NCBI RefSeq assembly: GCF_020873875.1
Contig: NZ_JAHWGU010000005.1
Location: 124,001 to 188,000, forward strand
Direction of reading: 5' to 3'
From: Actinoplanes sp. DH11
GTDB taxonomy: Bacteria; Actinomycetota; Actinomycetes; Mycobacteriales; Micromonosporaceae
DNA: 64,000 bases
This document shows, one piece after another, positions 32,494 through 40,768 of this stretch. How positions within the stretch are numbered: position 1 is the stretch's first letter; each line of letters begins with the position of its first letter. A program made the translations under genes and the position numbers. The notes under the pieces were generated by a model. It saw nothing but the letters and a program-made list of their open reading frames with translations, did no database searches and was not told the origin of the DNA.

Positions 32494-34011
32494 GTGGCTG
32501 TGACGGATGACAGAGCGGTGACCGACGACAACGCGGTGACCGACGACAGCGGTGTGGTGGAACGGGCCGGCTGGGCCCCGGTGCGGCACTTCGCCGAGCG
32601 GAGTGTTCTGGGACTGCTCGCGGTCCTCGCGGTCGGCCTCGGTTTCGGGGTCCTGCTGCTGCTGGTGCGGTTCCACTGGGGTCCCCTGCAGGATCTGGAC
32701 CGCGCGGTCGCGGACGGCCTGAACCGCTGGGCGGCGGGTTCGGAGACGGTGGTCGCCGTCCTGAAACAGATCTCCGCGGCAGGTGGGCGGGGCTTCCTGG
32801 TCCCGCTCGTCGCGCTGCTGGTCCTGATGCTGATCATCCGGCGCCGGCCACGGCCGGCGCTCTACCTGATCGTCACCGGCGCCGGGGCCATGGTGCTCGA
32901 CCCGTCGCTCAAGGCGCTCATCGGCCGGCTGCGCCCGGTGGTCGAGGTACCCGTCGCGACGGCGCCCGGCAACAGCTTCCCCAGCGGGCACGCCCTCGGT
33001 TCGATGGTCGTCTACGGCATGATCGTGCTGGTCTTCCTGCCCGCGATCCGGCGTCGCTGGCGCCCCTTCTTCATCGGCGCGGCGGCCGTGATCGTCGCGG
33101 CGGTCGGGTTCACCCGGGTCGCGCTCGGCGTGCACTACGTCTCCGACGTGCTGGCCGGGTGGCTGCTCGGGGTGGCGTGGATCAGCATCACGGCGTACGC
33201 CTTCCGTCTCTGGCGCCGCGAAGCCGGTCACCCGGCCTCCGAGCTCACCGAAGGCCTCGAACCGGAAGCCGGTCCGGATCTGCGACTGGCGCCCGCCGAA
33301 GGCCCGGTCCTGCCGCACCCGTGGGCGAAGGCGGCCGAGATCCTGGTCGGCTGGGTCTTCGTGTTCGGTCTGCTCTACCTGGTCGGATACACCGTCAAGC
33401 GGTGGACGCCCGGTTTCGACGAGGCGTTCCCGGCGTGGCTGCAGAGCCACCGCACCCCGTTCCTGGACGAACTGAGCTGGGCGTGGAGCAAGGTCGGCGA
33501 CACGCACGCCATCCTCTTCATCTCGCTGATCTTCTGCCCGCTCGCGCTGGCCCTCTGGCGGCAGTGGCGCCCGGTGCTGTTCCTGGTGCTCACCATGGTC
33601 GGCGAGCTCACCCTCTTCCTCTGCGCGGCAGCCGCGGTGGACCGCCCGCGCCCGCCGATCGAGCAGCTCGACGGCCCGATGCCGACGTCGTCGTTCCCGT
33701 CCGGTCACATCGCCGCGACCATGTGCGTCTGGGCCGCGATCGCGATCATCACGATGGCCCGGTTCCGGCAGCCGTGGCGCTGGATCTTCCCGGCCCTCGC
33801 GGTGATCATGCCGCTCGGTGTCGCCCTGTCCCGGATGTACCGCGGCATGCACCACCCCACCGACATGCTCGGCGCCGCCCTGCTCACCACGGCGTGGATC
33901 ACCGTCCTGTGGTTCACGATCCGCCCCAACGCCCACCCCGCGTCGGCCGTCGAAGCGGCGGACGAGGCCGCCGAAGCCACCACCGGGCGCCGGTTGGAGA
34001 GCATCGGATGA
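32494..34011 (+). CDS. double PAP2 lipid phosphatase-like membrane protein
   Basis: This 505-residue protein holds two PAP2 domains in tandem. The first (about 60-240) has all three motifs: KALIGRLRP (K-x6-RP), SFPSGHALGS and TRVALGVHYVSD. The second (about 285-490) has SFPSGHIAAT and SRMYRGMHHPTD, but its motif 1 reads CAAAAVDRPRP and lacks the Lys. Single-domain PAP2 proteins of 200-250 aa are the norm. The first half should be active; the second may be weakened. It likely dephosphorylates phosphatidic acid or prenyl pyrophosphates outside the membrane. Start uncertain (GTG 32494, 32500 or 32458). Confidence 0.88.
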   Translation: MAVTDDRAVTDDNAVTDDSGVVERAGWAPVRHFAERSVLGLLAVLAVGLGFGVLLLLVRFHWGPLQDLDRAVADGLNRWAAGSETVVAVLKQISAAGGRGFLVPLVALLVLMLIIRRRPRPALYLIVTGAGAMVLDPSLKALIGRLRPVVEVPVATAPGNSFPSGHALGSMVVYGMIVLVFLPAIRRRWRPFFIGAAAVIVAAVGFTRVALGVHYVSDVLAGWLLGVAWISITAYAFRLWRREAGHPASELTEGLEPEAGPDLRLAPAEGPVLPHPWAKAAEILVGWVFVFGLLYLVGYTVKRWTPGFDEAFPAWLQSHRTPFLDELSWAWSKVGDTHAILFISLIFCPLALALWRQWRPVLFLVLTMVGELTLFLCAAAAVDRPRPPIEQLDGPMPTSSFPSGHIAATMCVWAAIAIITMARFRQPWRWIFPALAVIMPLGVALSRMYRGMHHPTDMLGAALLTTAWITVLWFTIRPNAHPASAVEAADEAAEATTGRRLESIG

Positions 34012-34895
34012 CACTGCGGCTGATGACCTGGAACATCCGCACCGGCGGAGGGGACCGCCTGCCGGCGATCATCGAGGTGGTCCGGGCCGTCCGCCCCGAC
34101 ATCCTGGCGTTGCAGGAGCTGCGCGACTTCCCGGGGTACGGGGACCGGCGGCTCACCGGGCTCGCCACGGCAGTGGGGATGACCGCGCACCTGGTCCGCT
34201 CCGTCTTCGGCCAGCCGGTCGCGGTACTGGTCCGCCCGCCACTGCGCATCGCCCGCCGGTCCGGTGTGCGGTGGCGGCTGCATCACGCGGCGGCCGAGGC
34301 GACCGTCCCCACCACCGCCGGCCCGCTCACCGTGGTCAGCACCCACCTCAACCCGATCTCGCCGTACCGCCGGATGCGCGAGGCCCGCTTCCTCGCCGCC
34401 CGGCACGCCGGCCGCGGCCTCACGGTCATCACCGGCGACCTGAACGGTCTCGCACCGGGCGACCCGGCCCCCCTCGCCGACCTGCCGGCCGTCTACCGGC
34501 GCCGGCACCTGGGCCCCGACGGCGAACCCGACACCCGGGCGGTGGCAGCCTTCCTCAGCGCCGGCTTCACCGACCTCGCCGGCACCGACCTCGCCGGCAC
34601 CGACCTCCCTGGCAGCGACCTTCCTGGCAGCGACCTTGCCGGCACCGACCTTGCCGGCACCGACCTTCCTGGCAGCCGCGACCTTGGGATCACCGATCTG
34701 GGCGGTACCGCGGCCGACCTCAGCACCGTGCCCACCACCGGCCTCGCCGCAGCCGAATTCGGCCGGATGCGCCTCGACTACGTGCTGGCCGCCCCGGCGG
34801 TGGCAGCCCGGGCCCACGACCTGCACGTCATCCGGGGCGGCGCCGCCGAGCACGCCTCGGACCATTACCCGGTGCGGGTCGACCTGGACCTTTAG
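34008..34895 (+). CDS. endonuclease/exonuclease/phosphatase-family protein
   Basis: The ATG overlaps the PAP2 stop (ATGA). The 295-residue protein has the EEP motifs: LMTWNIRTGG (Asn), ALQELRD (metal Glu), VVSTHLN, VITGDLNG (Asp/Asn) and a final EHASDHYPV (Asp-His). The substrate could be a nucleic acid, phosphoinositide or sphingomyelin. The lipid-gene context favours a phosphodiesterase acting on lipids or a released head group. A 35-residue run of DLAGT/DLPGS pentads is inserted between GDLNG and the final motif. Confidence 0.85.
   Translation: MTLRLMTWNIRTGGGDRLPAIIEVVRAVRPDILALQELRDFPGYGDRRLTGLATAVGMTAHLVRSVFGQPVAVLVRPPLRIARRSGVRWRLHHAAAEATVPTTAGPLTVVSTHLNPISPYRRMREARFLAARHAGRGLTVITGDLNGLAPGDPAPLADLPAVYRRRHLGPDGEPDTRAVAAFLSAGFTDLAGTDLAGTDLPGSDLPGSDLAGTDLAGTDLPGSRDLGITDLGGTAADLSTVPTTGLAAAEFGRMRLDYVLAAPAVAARAHDLHVIRGGAAEHASDHYPVRVDLDL
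34566..34680 (+). repeat. 15-bp in-frame repeat (DLAGT/DLPGS pentads)
   Basis: About seven 15-bp units encode five-residue repeats reminiscent of pentapeptide-repeat A(D/N)LxG, inserted in the EEP protein. Near-identity of the DNA units suggests recent expansion, not an old pentapeptide-repeat domain. Confidence 0.8.
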
Positions 34896-34916
34896 TCCCC
34901 AGGTTCTGCGTTCAGC

Positions 34917-34958
34917 CGGCCCGTCGCCTCCGGCCCGTCGCCTCCGGCCCGTCGCCTC
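34917..34958. repeat. 14-bp tandem repeat, 3 copies
   Basis: CGGCCCGTCGCCTC is repeated three times perfectly at the start of the 1-kb gene-free gap after the EEP gene. Degenerate GCCGCGTCGTCTCCG-type copies continue to about 35200. Confidence 0.75.
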
Positions 34959-35203
34959 CGGCTCCCTGGCCGTCGCGCTGATCCCGCAGGCATTCGTCGC
35001 CCGCGCGACACCGGTCCTCGCGGTCCTCGCGCTGCTCACCGGTGTGACGCCGCTTCCGGTCACCGCCGGCCCGTCTGCAGGGCTTTGCCGCGTCGTCTCC
35101 GCGCATCTGGCTGCGGAGCACCGCCGTGTCGTTTTCCCGGGCCTGGCGGCGGCGCCTTGCCGCGTCGTCTCCGCCTACCTGTCTGCCGCGTCGCCTCCGC
35201 AGC

Positions 35204-35284
35204 GAAGTTGATCGTCCAGCGCTACGAAATCGCGGTGATCATGGGGCTGAAACCGCGATTTCGCACCGCTGGACGATCAACTTC
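35204..35284 (+). repeat. 75-bp palindromic element, copy 3 (arms extended to 81 bp)
   Basis: The core 35207-35281 has outer arms GTTGATCGTCC / GGACGATCAAC, inner arms around CGAAATCGC, and loop GGTGATCATGGGGCTGAAAC. The complementary GAA/TTC flanks lengthen the stem. The outer-arm sequence differs from copies 1 and 2 at several positions, each compensated on the other side. Confidence 0.9.
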
Positions 35285-35516
35285 TCGATGTGCCGGTGAT
35301 CCTGCGCGGCGGCCAGTGCGGTGATCGCCGACGTTGACCGGGTTGGGCCCGGTGAGCCCGGCGGCCGCGGTCTCCCCGGGGCCTGCTCGGGATCGACCGC
35401 TCGGCTCGCACTACTCGTCGCCCAAGTGGGCCGGGTCGGGCAATTCCGTGCCCGGGCTCGTGCTTGCGGTCGACCAAGGGCGAGCCCGGCTACCACAAGC
35501 GCAAGCTCCACCCGGT

Positions 35517-35816
35517 CGGCTGTCACTGGTGGTGGGGGTGGAGCGCCTTCAGGCAGCCGCGGCTGACAGCTGGTTTGGTCGGCTGTCACTGGTGGTGGGG
35601 TGGAGCGCTTTCAAGTAGCCGTGGGTGACAGCTGGTTGGCTGGTGGTCGTGTGAGAGCTTTCGGGCAGCCGTGGGTGACAGCTGCTTTGGTCGGCTGTCG
35701 CTGGTGGTGGAGTTGGAGGGCTTTCGGGCAGCCGTGGGTGACGGCTGGTTTGGTTGGCTGTCACTGGTGGTGGTGTGGGAGCGCTTCGGAGCAGCCGTGG
35801 GTGACAGCTGGGCTCC
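35517..35816. repeat. array of about five 60-bp hairpin units
   Basis: Units begin near 35517, 35580, 35638 (shortened), 35692 and 35755. Each has GGCTGTCACTGGTGGTGG at its left, a GGAGCGCTT middle, and GCAGCCGTGGGTGACAGCTG at its right. GCTGTCAC and GTGACAGC are complementary, so each unit can fold into a hairpin. No credible ORF covers the array. The stretch 35285-35516 and 35817-35944 shows no gene. Confidence 0.8.
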
Positions 35817-35944
35817 GGTGGCTGGTGCCTGTAGCCGCGGTAGCCGTGGGCGTCGACTGGGCCGACTCCGATCGATGACGACTGTCGCGGTGGTCTGCCG
35901 TACCCGTACCCGTACGCCGTCCTTCGCCGTCCATAATCTCTCGG

Positions 35945-36454
35945 GTGACCATCGAGTTCCCGGCGCCGACCGGGCCCGCCGCCGACCGTGCCGAGGTTTT
36001 CGTACGCTACCTGGAGTACTTCCGGGAGACGCTGCTGGAGAAGGCGGCCGCTCTACCGCCGGCCGAGCTGCGGTCCAGCCGGCTGCCGTCCGGCTGGACT
36101 CCGCTGGAGCTGGTCAAACACCTGCGGCATGTGGAGCGGCGCTGGATCGAGTGGGGGTTCCAGGGGCGGGACGTGGGTGACCCGTGGGCGGATCGGCGCG
36201 ACGACCGGTGGTACGTCGGTGAGTCGGAGACGCTGGCGGGTCTGGCGGCGGAGCTGCGGGCCCAGGGGGCGCACACCGCGGCCGTGGCGACCGGCACCGA
36301 CCTGGCCGCGGTGGGGGAGCCCGGCGAGCGCTGGGAGGGCGCCGACCCGGCGACTCTGGAACGGGTTCTTTTCCACCTGCTGCAGGAGTACGCCCGGCAC
36401 GTCGGGCACCTGGACATCGTGACCGAGCTGGCGACCGGCCGGCAGGGCGAGTGA
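35945..36454 (+). CDS. DinB/DUF664-family protein
   Basis: The 169-residue four-helix protein has the DinB-like pattern: a first helix FVRYLEYFRETLLEKAAALPP, LVKHLRHVERRWIEWGF with the first metal His, and YARHVGHLDIVTEL with the further His pair. This matches the DUF664/mycothiol-dependent subset, thiol transferases of actinobacteria that replace glutathione S-transferases. The substrate is unknown. The GTG start at 35945 has ATAATC about 10 bp upstream and little leader, consistent with leaderless expression. Confidence 0.85.
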   Translation: MTIEFPAPTGPAADRAEVFVRYLEYFRETLLEKAAALPPAELRSSRLPSGWTPLELVKHLRHVERRWIEWGFQGRDVGDPWADRRDDRWYVGESETLAGLAAELRAQGAHTAAVATGTDLAAVGEPGERWEGADPATLERVLFHLLQEYARHVGHLDIVTELATGRQGE

Positions 36455-36585
36455 GCCGCAGCGGGATCTGAGCGGCCGGGCAGGGGTGAGCCGCAGCGGG
36501 AGCTGAGCGGCCGACAGGGGGTGAGCCTCAGCGGGAGCTGAGCGGCCGGCAGGGGGTGAGCCTCAGCGCGGGCTGACCGGCCGCG
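36452..36585. repeat. 34- to 35-bp tandem repeat, about 4 copies
   Basis: Units of GTGAGCCGCAGCGGGAGCTG plus AGCGGCCGGCAGGG run from the stop of the DinB-like gene into the 3' end of the convergent hydrolase gene. The last copy supplies the final codons of the hydrolase. Confidence 0.8.
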
Positions 36586-37333
36586 TGCGCGCGAGGTGGC
36601 CGGCGATGGCGTTCGCGGCGCGGCGCCCGGAGGTTGTCAGTGCGTTGTGCGCGGCGCCGGGGATGGTGACGGATGTGCCGCCGGTCAGCGAGGCCACGCT
36701 CGCGCGCCACCGGGCCGGTGCGATCGGGTCGAGTTCGCCGCCCAGCACCAGCGGGCGAACCGGCAGGTGGGCCAGGTCGTCCTCGATGTGGTTGCGGACC
36801 GAGTGATCGACCGTCGCCAGCACCCGCCACGGGCGGGCCACCATCGCGTCGCGGGCGATCATCGGGGCCTGTGCCGGTGCCTCGACGAGCATGTCGACCA
36901 GGAAACGGCGGACCAGGCCGGTGCGTGAGCGGGCCACCGGGTCGGTGGTGGGACCAGCGAGGACCAGGGCGGCCACGAGATCCGGGCGGCGTACGGCGAG
37001 GCGCGCGACCACTTCGGCGCCGAACGAGTGACCGGCCAGGCAGACGTGATCGAGGGCGAGGGCGTCCAGCCAGGCGGCCAGGTGGGCGGCGTGCCCGTCG
37101 ACGTCCCAGGCGGTGCCCGGCTTGTCGCTGAGCCCGAAGCCCGGGAGGTCGGGCACCAGCACCGGGTGGTGGGGTGCCAGGGCGCGGGCGGTCGGCAGCA
37201 GATAGCGGTGCGAGACCGCGAGGCCGTGGACCAGCACCACCGGTACGCCGGCGGCAGCGCAGCGGTGACGGTCGTGGGTGCGCACCCCGGACACCGTCGT
37301 CCAGCGGCTGCGGAACCCCGTTGATCTCGGCAT
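36563..37333 (-). CDS. alpha/beta-fold hydrolase
   Basis: The 256-residue protein has the canonical elements: VVLVHGLAVSHRYLLP (oxyanion HG), VLVPDLPGFGLSDKPG, the nucleophile elbow AGHSFGAEV, an acidic residue in LGGELDPIAP, and His in PGAAHNAL. It is probably a small-molecule esterase, lipase or C-C hydrolase in the cytoplasm. It is transcribed alone and its last codons fall inside a tandem repeat, so its C terminus has been rewritten by repeat expansion. Confidence 0.9.
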   Translation of the reverse strand: MPRSTGFRSRWTTVSGVRTHDRHRCAAAGVPVVLVHGLAVSHRYLLPTARALAPHHPVLVPDLPGFGLSDKPGTAWDVDGHAAHLAAWLDALALDHVCLAGHSFGAEVVARLAVRRPDLVAALVLAGPTTDPVARSRTGLVRRFLVDMLVEAPAQAPMIARDAMVARPWRVLATVDHSVRNHIEDDLAHLPVRPLVLGGELDPIAPARWRASVASLTGGTSVTIPGAAHNALTTSGRRAANAIAGHLARTRPVSPR

Positions 37334-37361
37334 GGCTACGTCAGTACCCAGCCTTGCAGCG

Positions 37362-37425
37362 GATCAAAGGAAGTCGGCTCAAAGGACAGCCGGCTCGAAG
37401 GACAGTCGGATCAAAGAGGGCGAAC
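37362..37425. repeat. 17-bp tandem repeat, about 3 copies
   Basis: CTCAAAGGACAGCCGG and variants repeat between the divergent start of the hydrolase and the 3' end of the GGDEF gene. Confidence 0.55.
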
Positions 37426-37430
37426 AGGGA

Positions 37431-38999
37431 TCAGGTGAACAGGCCGGCGACCACCCGGTCACGGCCGTCCCGCTTCGCCGTGTAAAGGTTGCGGTCCGCC
37501 TCGGAGAGCAGCGCCGAGAACGTACCCCTGCCGTCCGGCGTCGTGGTCACGCCCACGCTGGTGGTGACCGGGAGGTTCCCGGTGATCGGCTCCCAGCCGT
37601 GCGCCCGGATCCGCAGCCGCAGCCGCTCGCAGCGCTCGGTCGCCTCGGCGGCGTCCACACCGGGGTAGACCAGCAGGAACTCCTCTCCACCCATCCGCGC
37701 CGCGAACGCCGAACCGCAGGCGGCCTCGGTGAGCAATTCGGCGACGTGCTGGAGCACGGTGTCCCCGGTGGAGTGCGACAGCGTGTCGTTGACGCGCTTG
37801 AAGTGATCCAGGTCGATGATGGCGAGCGAGAACGGCAGGCACTTGGCGGCGGCGTCGAGCAGCAGGTCCGGCACCCGCTCGTTGATGTAGCGGCGGTTGT
37901 GCAGGCCGGTCAGCGGGTCACGGTGGGCCATCTCGCGGAAGTGCTCGCTGTCGCGGCGGGCCTCGTTCGCCTCGAAGACGGCCTGCAGTGCGCGGGCCCG
38001 GGCGTCACGTTGCGCCGAGTGCAGCGCGGCGGCCTCGGCGTGGAAGACGCGGTGTTCCTCGTACGCCTCGGCGAACCGCCCGGTCGCCGCGAACAGGGCG
38101 GCCTGCTCCTCACGGACCCGGGCGCTGACCGCGGCCAGTTCCCGTTCGGCGCAGAGCACGCGGGCCGAGTCCAGGGCCTCCTGCGCCTTCTCGTAACGGC
38201 CGTTCTGCCGGCGGGCCAGGGCGAGCGTGAGCAGGCACTCGGCGACCGCGTCGCCCTCGTTCGCGGCGACCTGGTCGGCCAGCACCGGCTGCAGGAGGGC
38301 CTCGACGGCCGCGTACCGGCCGCCCATCAGCTCGACCCGGGCCATCGTGTCGAGTTCGTTGGCGCCGAACCGGTGGCCGGTGCGTTGCTGGATCTCGCGC
38401 ATCTGCCCGACCAGCAGCCGGGCGGACGGCTCGTCGTCCAGCTCGAACGCGCTGTAGGCCAGGTTGTTGAGGACGAGCAGGGTCAGTTCGGTGTCACCGG
38501 CCGTCGCGGCCAGGGTCAGCGCCTCCCGGGCCCGGCGTTCGCCATCCATCGGCGAGCCACCCTCCTCCAGTGCCACCGAGAGGGAGAGGAGGTGACGTGC
38601 CCGTACGTTGCCCGGCACGTCGTCGGGGAGCACGGCGACGCCCTGCACGGCGTGGGTCAGGCCCTCGGAGAAGTCACCGACGGCCCGGTAGAAGATGGAG
38701 AGCTCCCGGTGGGCGCGCGCCCGCACGTACGGCGAGTCGTGCAGCTCGGCCCAGGACCGGACCTGATGTGCCAGCTGGCCGCCCTCACCGGTACGGCCCT
38801 CGCGCAGCAGCACCGCGGCGAGGAGCAGCAGCGCCCGCTGGGCCAGCTCGTCGGCGCCCAGTTCACGGGCCTGCCGTTCGAGGGCTTCGGCGGGCGCCCG
38901 GACGGTTCGGAACTGCGACATGGGACGACCCTCGAGCTCCTCGATCGATCTCTCGAGGGCTTCGAGGGCGGGGACACAGCTCACCGTCTCGGTCGTCAC
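37431..38999 (-). CDS. diguanylate cyclase with N-terminal TPR-like region
   Basis: The 522-residue soluble protein has about ten helical repeats of TPR type (residues about 20-340) followed by a GGDEF domain (about 355-515). The domain has HRDPLTGLHNRRYINE, a LAIIDLDHFKRVND metal-binding Asp, and the active-site variant GGEEF in ARMGGEEFLLVY. No RxxD inhibitory site lies upstream of GGEEF. It should make cyclic di-GMP, which controls development in actinomycetes. The TPR-like region probably takes input from a partner. I chose GTG 38999 (GTAGGGACA upstream); the frame is open to 39035. Confidence 0.92.
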   Translation of the reverse strand: MTTETVSCVPALEALERSIEELEGRPMSQFRTVRAPAEALERQARELGADELAQRALLLLAAVLLREGRTGEGGQLAHQVRSWAELHDSPYVRARAHRELSIFYRAVGDFSEGLTHAVQGVAVLPDDVPGNVRARHLLSLSVALEEGGSPMDGERRAREALTLAATAGDTELTLLVLNNLAYSAFELDDEPSARLLVGQMREIQQRTGHRFGANELDTMARVELMGGRYAAVEALLQPVLADQVAANEGDAVAECLLTLALARRQNGRYEKAQEALDSARVLCAERELAAVSARVREEQAALFAATGRFAEAYEEHRVFHAEAAALHSAQRDARARALQAVFEANEARRDSEHFREMAHRDPLTGLHNRRYINERVPDLLLDAAAKCLPFSLAIIDLDHFKRVNDTLSHSTGDTVLQHVAELLTEAACGSAFAARMGGEEFLLVYPGVDAAEATERCERLRLRIRAHGWEPITGNLPVTTSVGVTTTPDGRGTFSALLSEADRNLYTAKRDGRDRVVAGLFT

Positions 39000-39134
39000 T
39001 GTCCCTACTTTCCTGTGCTCGCCGTGACGTCCCACAGTCCGCCGCCCGGGTGGCAGATCGGGTCGATCCTGGTTGCGGACGGGTTGCGGGCCCCTCAGCG
39101 GCGGGTGCGAACAGGGGCGGGTGGAGCGGACTCT

Positions 39135-40694
39135 TCAGCGGCGGGTGCAGACGGGTGCCGAGTCGGCGATCCGGTCCGCGCCGTACTCCACCGCGACCCG
39201 GAAGCAGTAGTTCGCCCGCTCGTTGAGGTTGTAGACGACGTAGTCGGCGGCACCGCCGGGCAGTTCCTGGAACTTCTTCGGTTCCTCGCCGGTCCGCCCG
39301 CCGGAGATGTGCACCGGGCCCCGCGCGCCGCGTGGGTAGACCCACTGCAGCGAGACGCTGTCCCCGTCGTCGCGCAGCCGCACGTTCTGCGGTGCGCCCG
39401 GTTCCGCCGCGGTCGTGCTCTCGGTCACCGGGCCGGACGCGGTGCCGCCGGGTGCGCCGGCGGCGGGCGGGTTCGCCGAGGGGGCGGCCTGCGGGCCGGT
39501 GGCGCCGTCGGCGTCCGGCAGGGTCAGGATCACCACGGCGGCGGCAGCCGCGACAGCGCCGGCCAGGGCGGCGGCGAGCAGCAGGGGGTTCGCGGGGCGG
39601 GACCGCGGCTGCCGATCCAGGCGTACGGGCAACGCGGTGCCCACCGGCGCCGGTCTGCCGTCGTCACCGTAGTCCGGCGCGGGATGGCCGGGCAGCGGCG
39701 GCGGCGTGTCCGCGCGGGCGTGGCGGCCGGTCAGGTCACCGGGCAGCCGGTTCAGGTCGCTGAGGTAGAGCGGCTGCTGGTAGACGGTCCCGTTCGGGTC
39801 GGTGGGCCGGTTGTCGGGCGCCGGCATGTCGTCCTCGACCGGGTAGACCGTGCCGCTGGGGTCGGTGGGGCGGTCGTCCGGCGGTGGCATGCCGGGCGCC
39901 TTCGCCGGGTACGGCGACGGGCTCGCCGGACCGGGGTCGGGAACTGTGGGCCGGCGGGGGAACGGCCGGAACGGCGTACCGTCGCTCTGTTCCCGCCGCC
40001 CGCAGGTGTGCCGCCCGGTGGGCCCGGCGCCGGCCAGCCGGGTGGCCTGCCGGGCCAGCGGATGATCGGCCGGCAGGTACCGCGCGCTCAGCTCCTGTGC
40101 CAGCTCCAGGTGTTCGGCGGCCTCCTGGTCCCGGCCGCACTCGCGTTCCATCGCGCCGAGCCGGGCCAGCATCTTGATGCCGGCCGGCGCCGCGTCACCG
40201 TGGACGTCACGGTGGTGCCGCCAGGCGCGGGACAGCCGGGCCCGGGCGGTGCCGCAGTGCCCGGCCGCGTGCTCGGCGATCGCCAGGTCGGCCTCGGCGG
40301 CGAGCACCCGGGGAGCGGCCGGCCCGTCCAGCCGGGCCAGTTCGCCGACCAGGTCGTGGTAGACGAGCGCGGCCCGTCCGTGCTGGCCGATCTGCTGCAG
40401 CACGGCCGCGTGCGTGGCGGCCGCCGCGATGGTGCGTTCGTCGCGGCGGCCGTGCAGCCGTTCCTCGGCGGCGTGCGCGAAGGCCGCCCACAGCCGGGCC
40501 GCCTGCGGGTCGCCGAGGGCGATCAGCACCCGGGCGTGCAGGGCGGCAGCGATCGCCAGGTCGGCGGTGGCGCGCCGGGGATCGGCGTTGGCGTCACGCA
40601 GCACCCGGTCCAGGACGGCCCGGGCACCCGTGAGGTCGCCGGCCGTCGACAGCGTCTGCGCCTGGGCGGTCAGTTCAGCGAGCGGAGCGGCCAT
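39135..40694 (-). CDS. TPR-membrane protein with extracellular FN3-like domain
   Basis: Residues about 1-235 are helical TPR-like repeats in the cytoplasm (LTAQAQTLSTAGDLTGARAVLDR and on). A Pro/Asp-rich linker with two copies of PxDxRPTDPxGTVY (about 270-310) follows. One membrane helix ([22 protein letters not shown], about 385-405) precedes a Ser/Thr-rich stretch and a C-terminal beta domain (VRLRDDGDSVSLQWVYP) resembling fibronectin III. Several actinomycete proteins near signalling genes share this layout; the role is unknown. Start chosen at ATG 40694; ATG 40703 is nearby. Confidence 0.75.
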   Translation of the reverse strand: MAAPLAELTAQAQTLSTAGDLTGARAVLDRVLRDANADPRRATADLAIAAALHARVLIALGDPQAARLWAAFAHAAEERLHGRRDERTIAAAATHAAVLQQIGQHGRAALVYHDLVGELARLDGPAAPRVLAAEADLAIAEHAAGHCGTARARLSRAWRHHRDVHGDAAPAGIKMLARLGAMERECGRDQEAAEHLELAQELSARYLPADHPLARQATRLAGAGPTGRHTCGRREQSDGTPFRPFPRRPTVPDPGPASPSPYPAKAPGMPPPDDRPTDPSGTVYPVEDDMPAPDNRPTDPNGTVYQQPLYLSDLNRLPGDLTGRHARADTPPPLPGHPAPDYGDDGRPAPVGTALPVRLDRQPRSRPANPLLLAAALAGAVAAAAAVVILTLPDADGATGPQAAPSANPPAAGAPGGTASGPVTESTTAAEPGAPQNVRLRDDGDSVSLQWVYPRGARGPVHISGGRTGEEPKKFQELPGGAADYVVYNLNERANYCFRVAVEYGADRIADSAPVCTRR

Positions 40695-40768
40695 GTATCT
40701 CATAGTGCTCGGATGAACACCGTAGGTACAAGTTTCGGGCACCGAAGTGGACAGGGTAGAACTTCGGT

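Noticed and set aside
35517..35816. CRISPR array
   Set aside because: The 60-bp units follow each other directly with no unique spacers, and no cas gene is present in the window.
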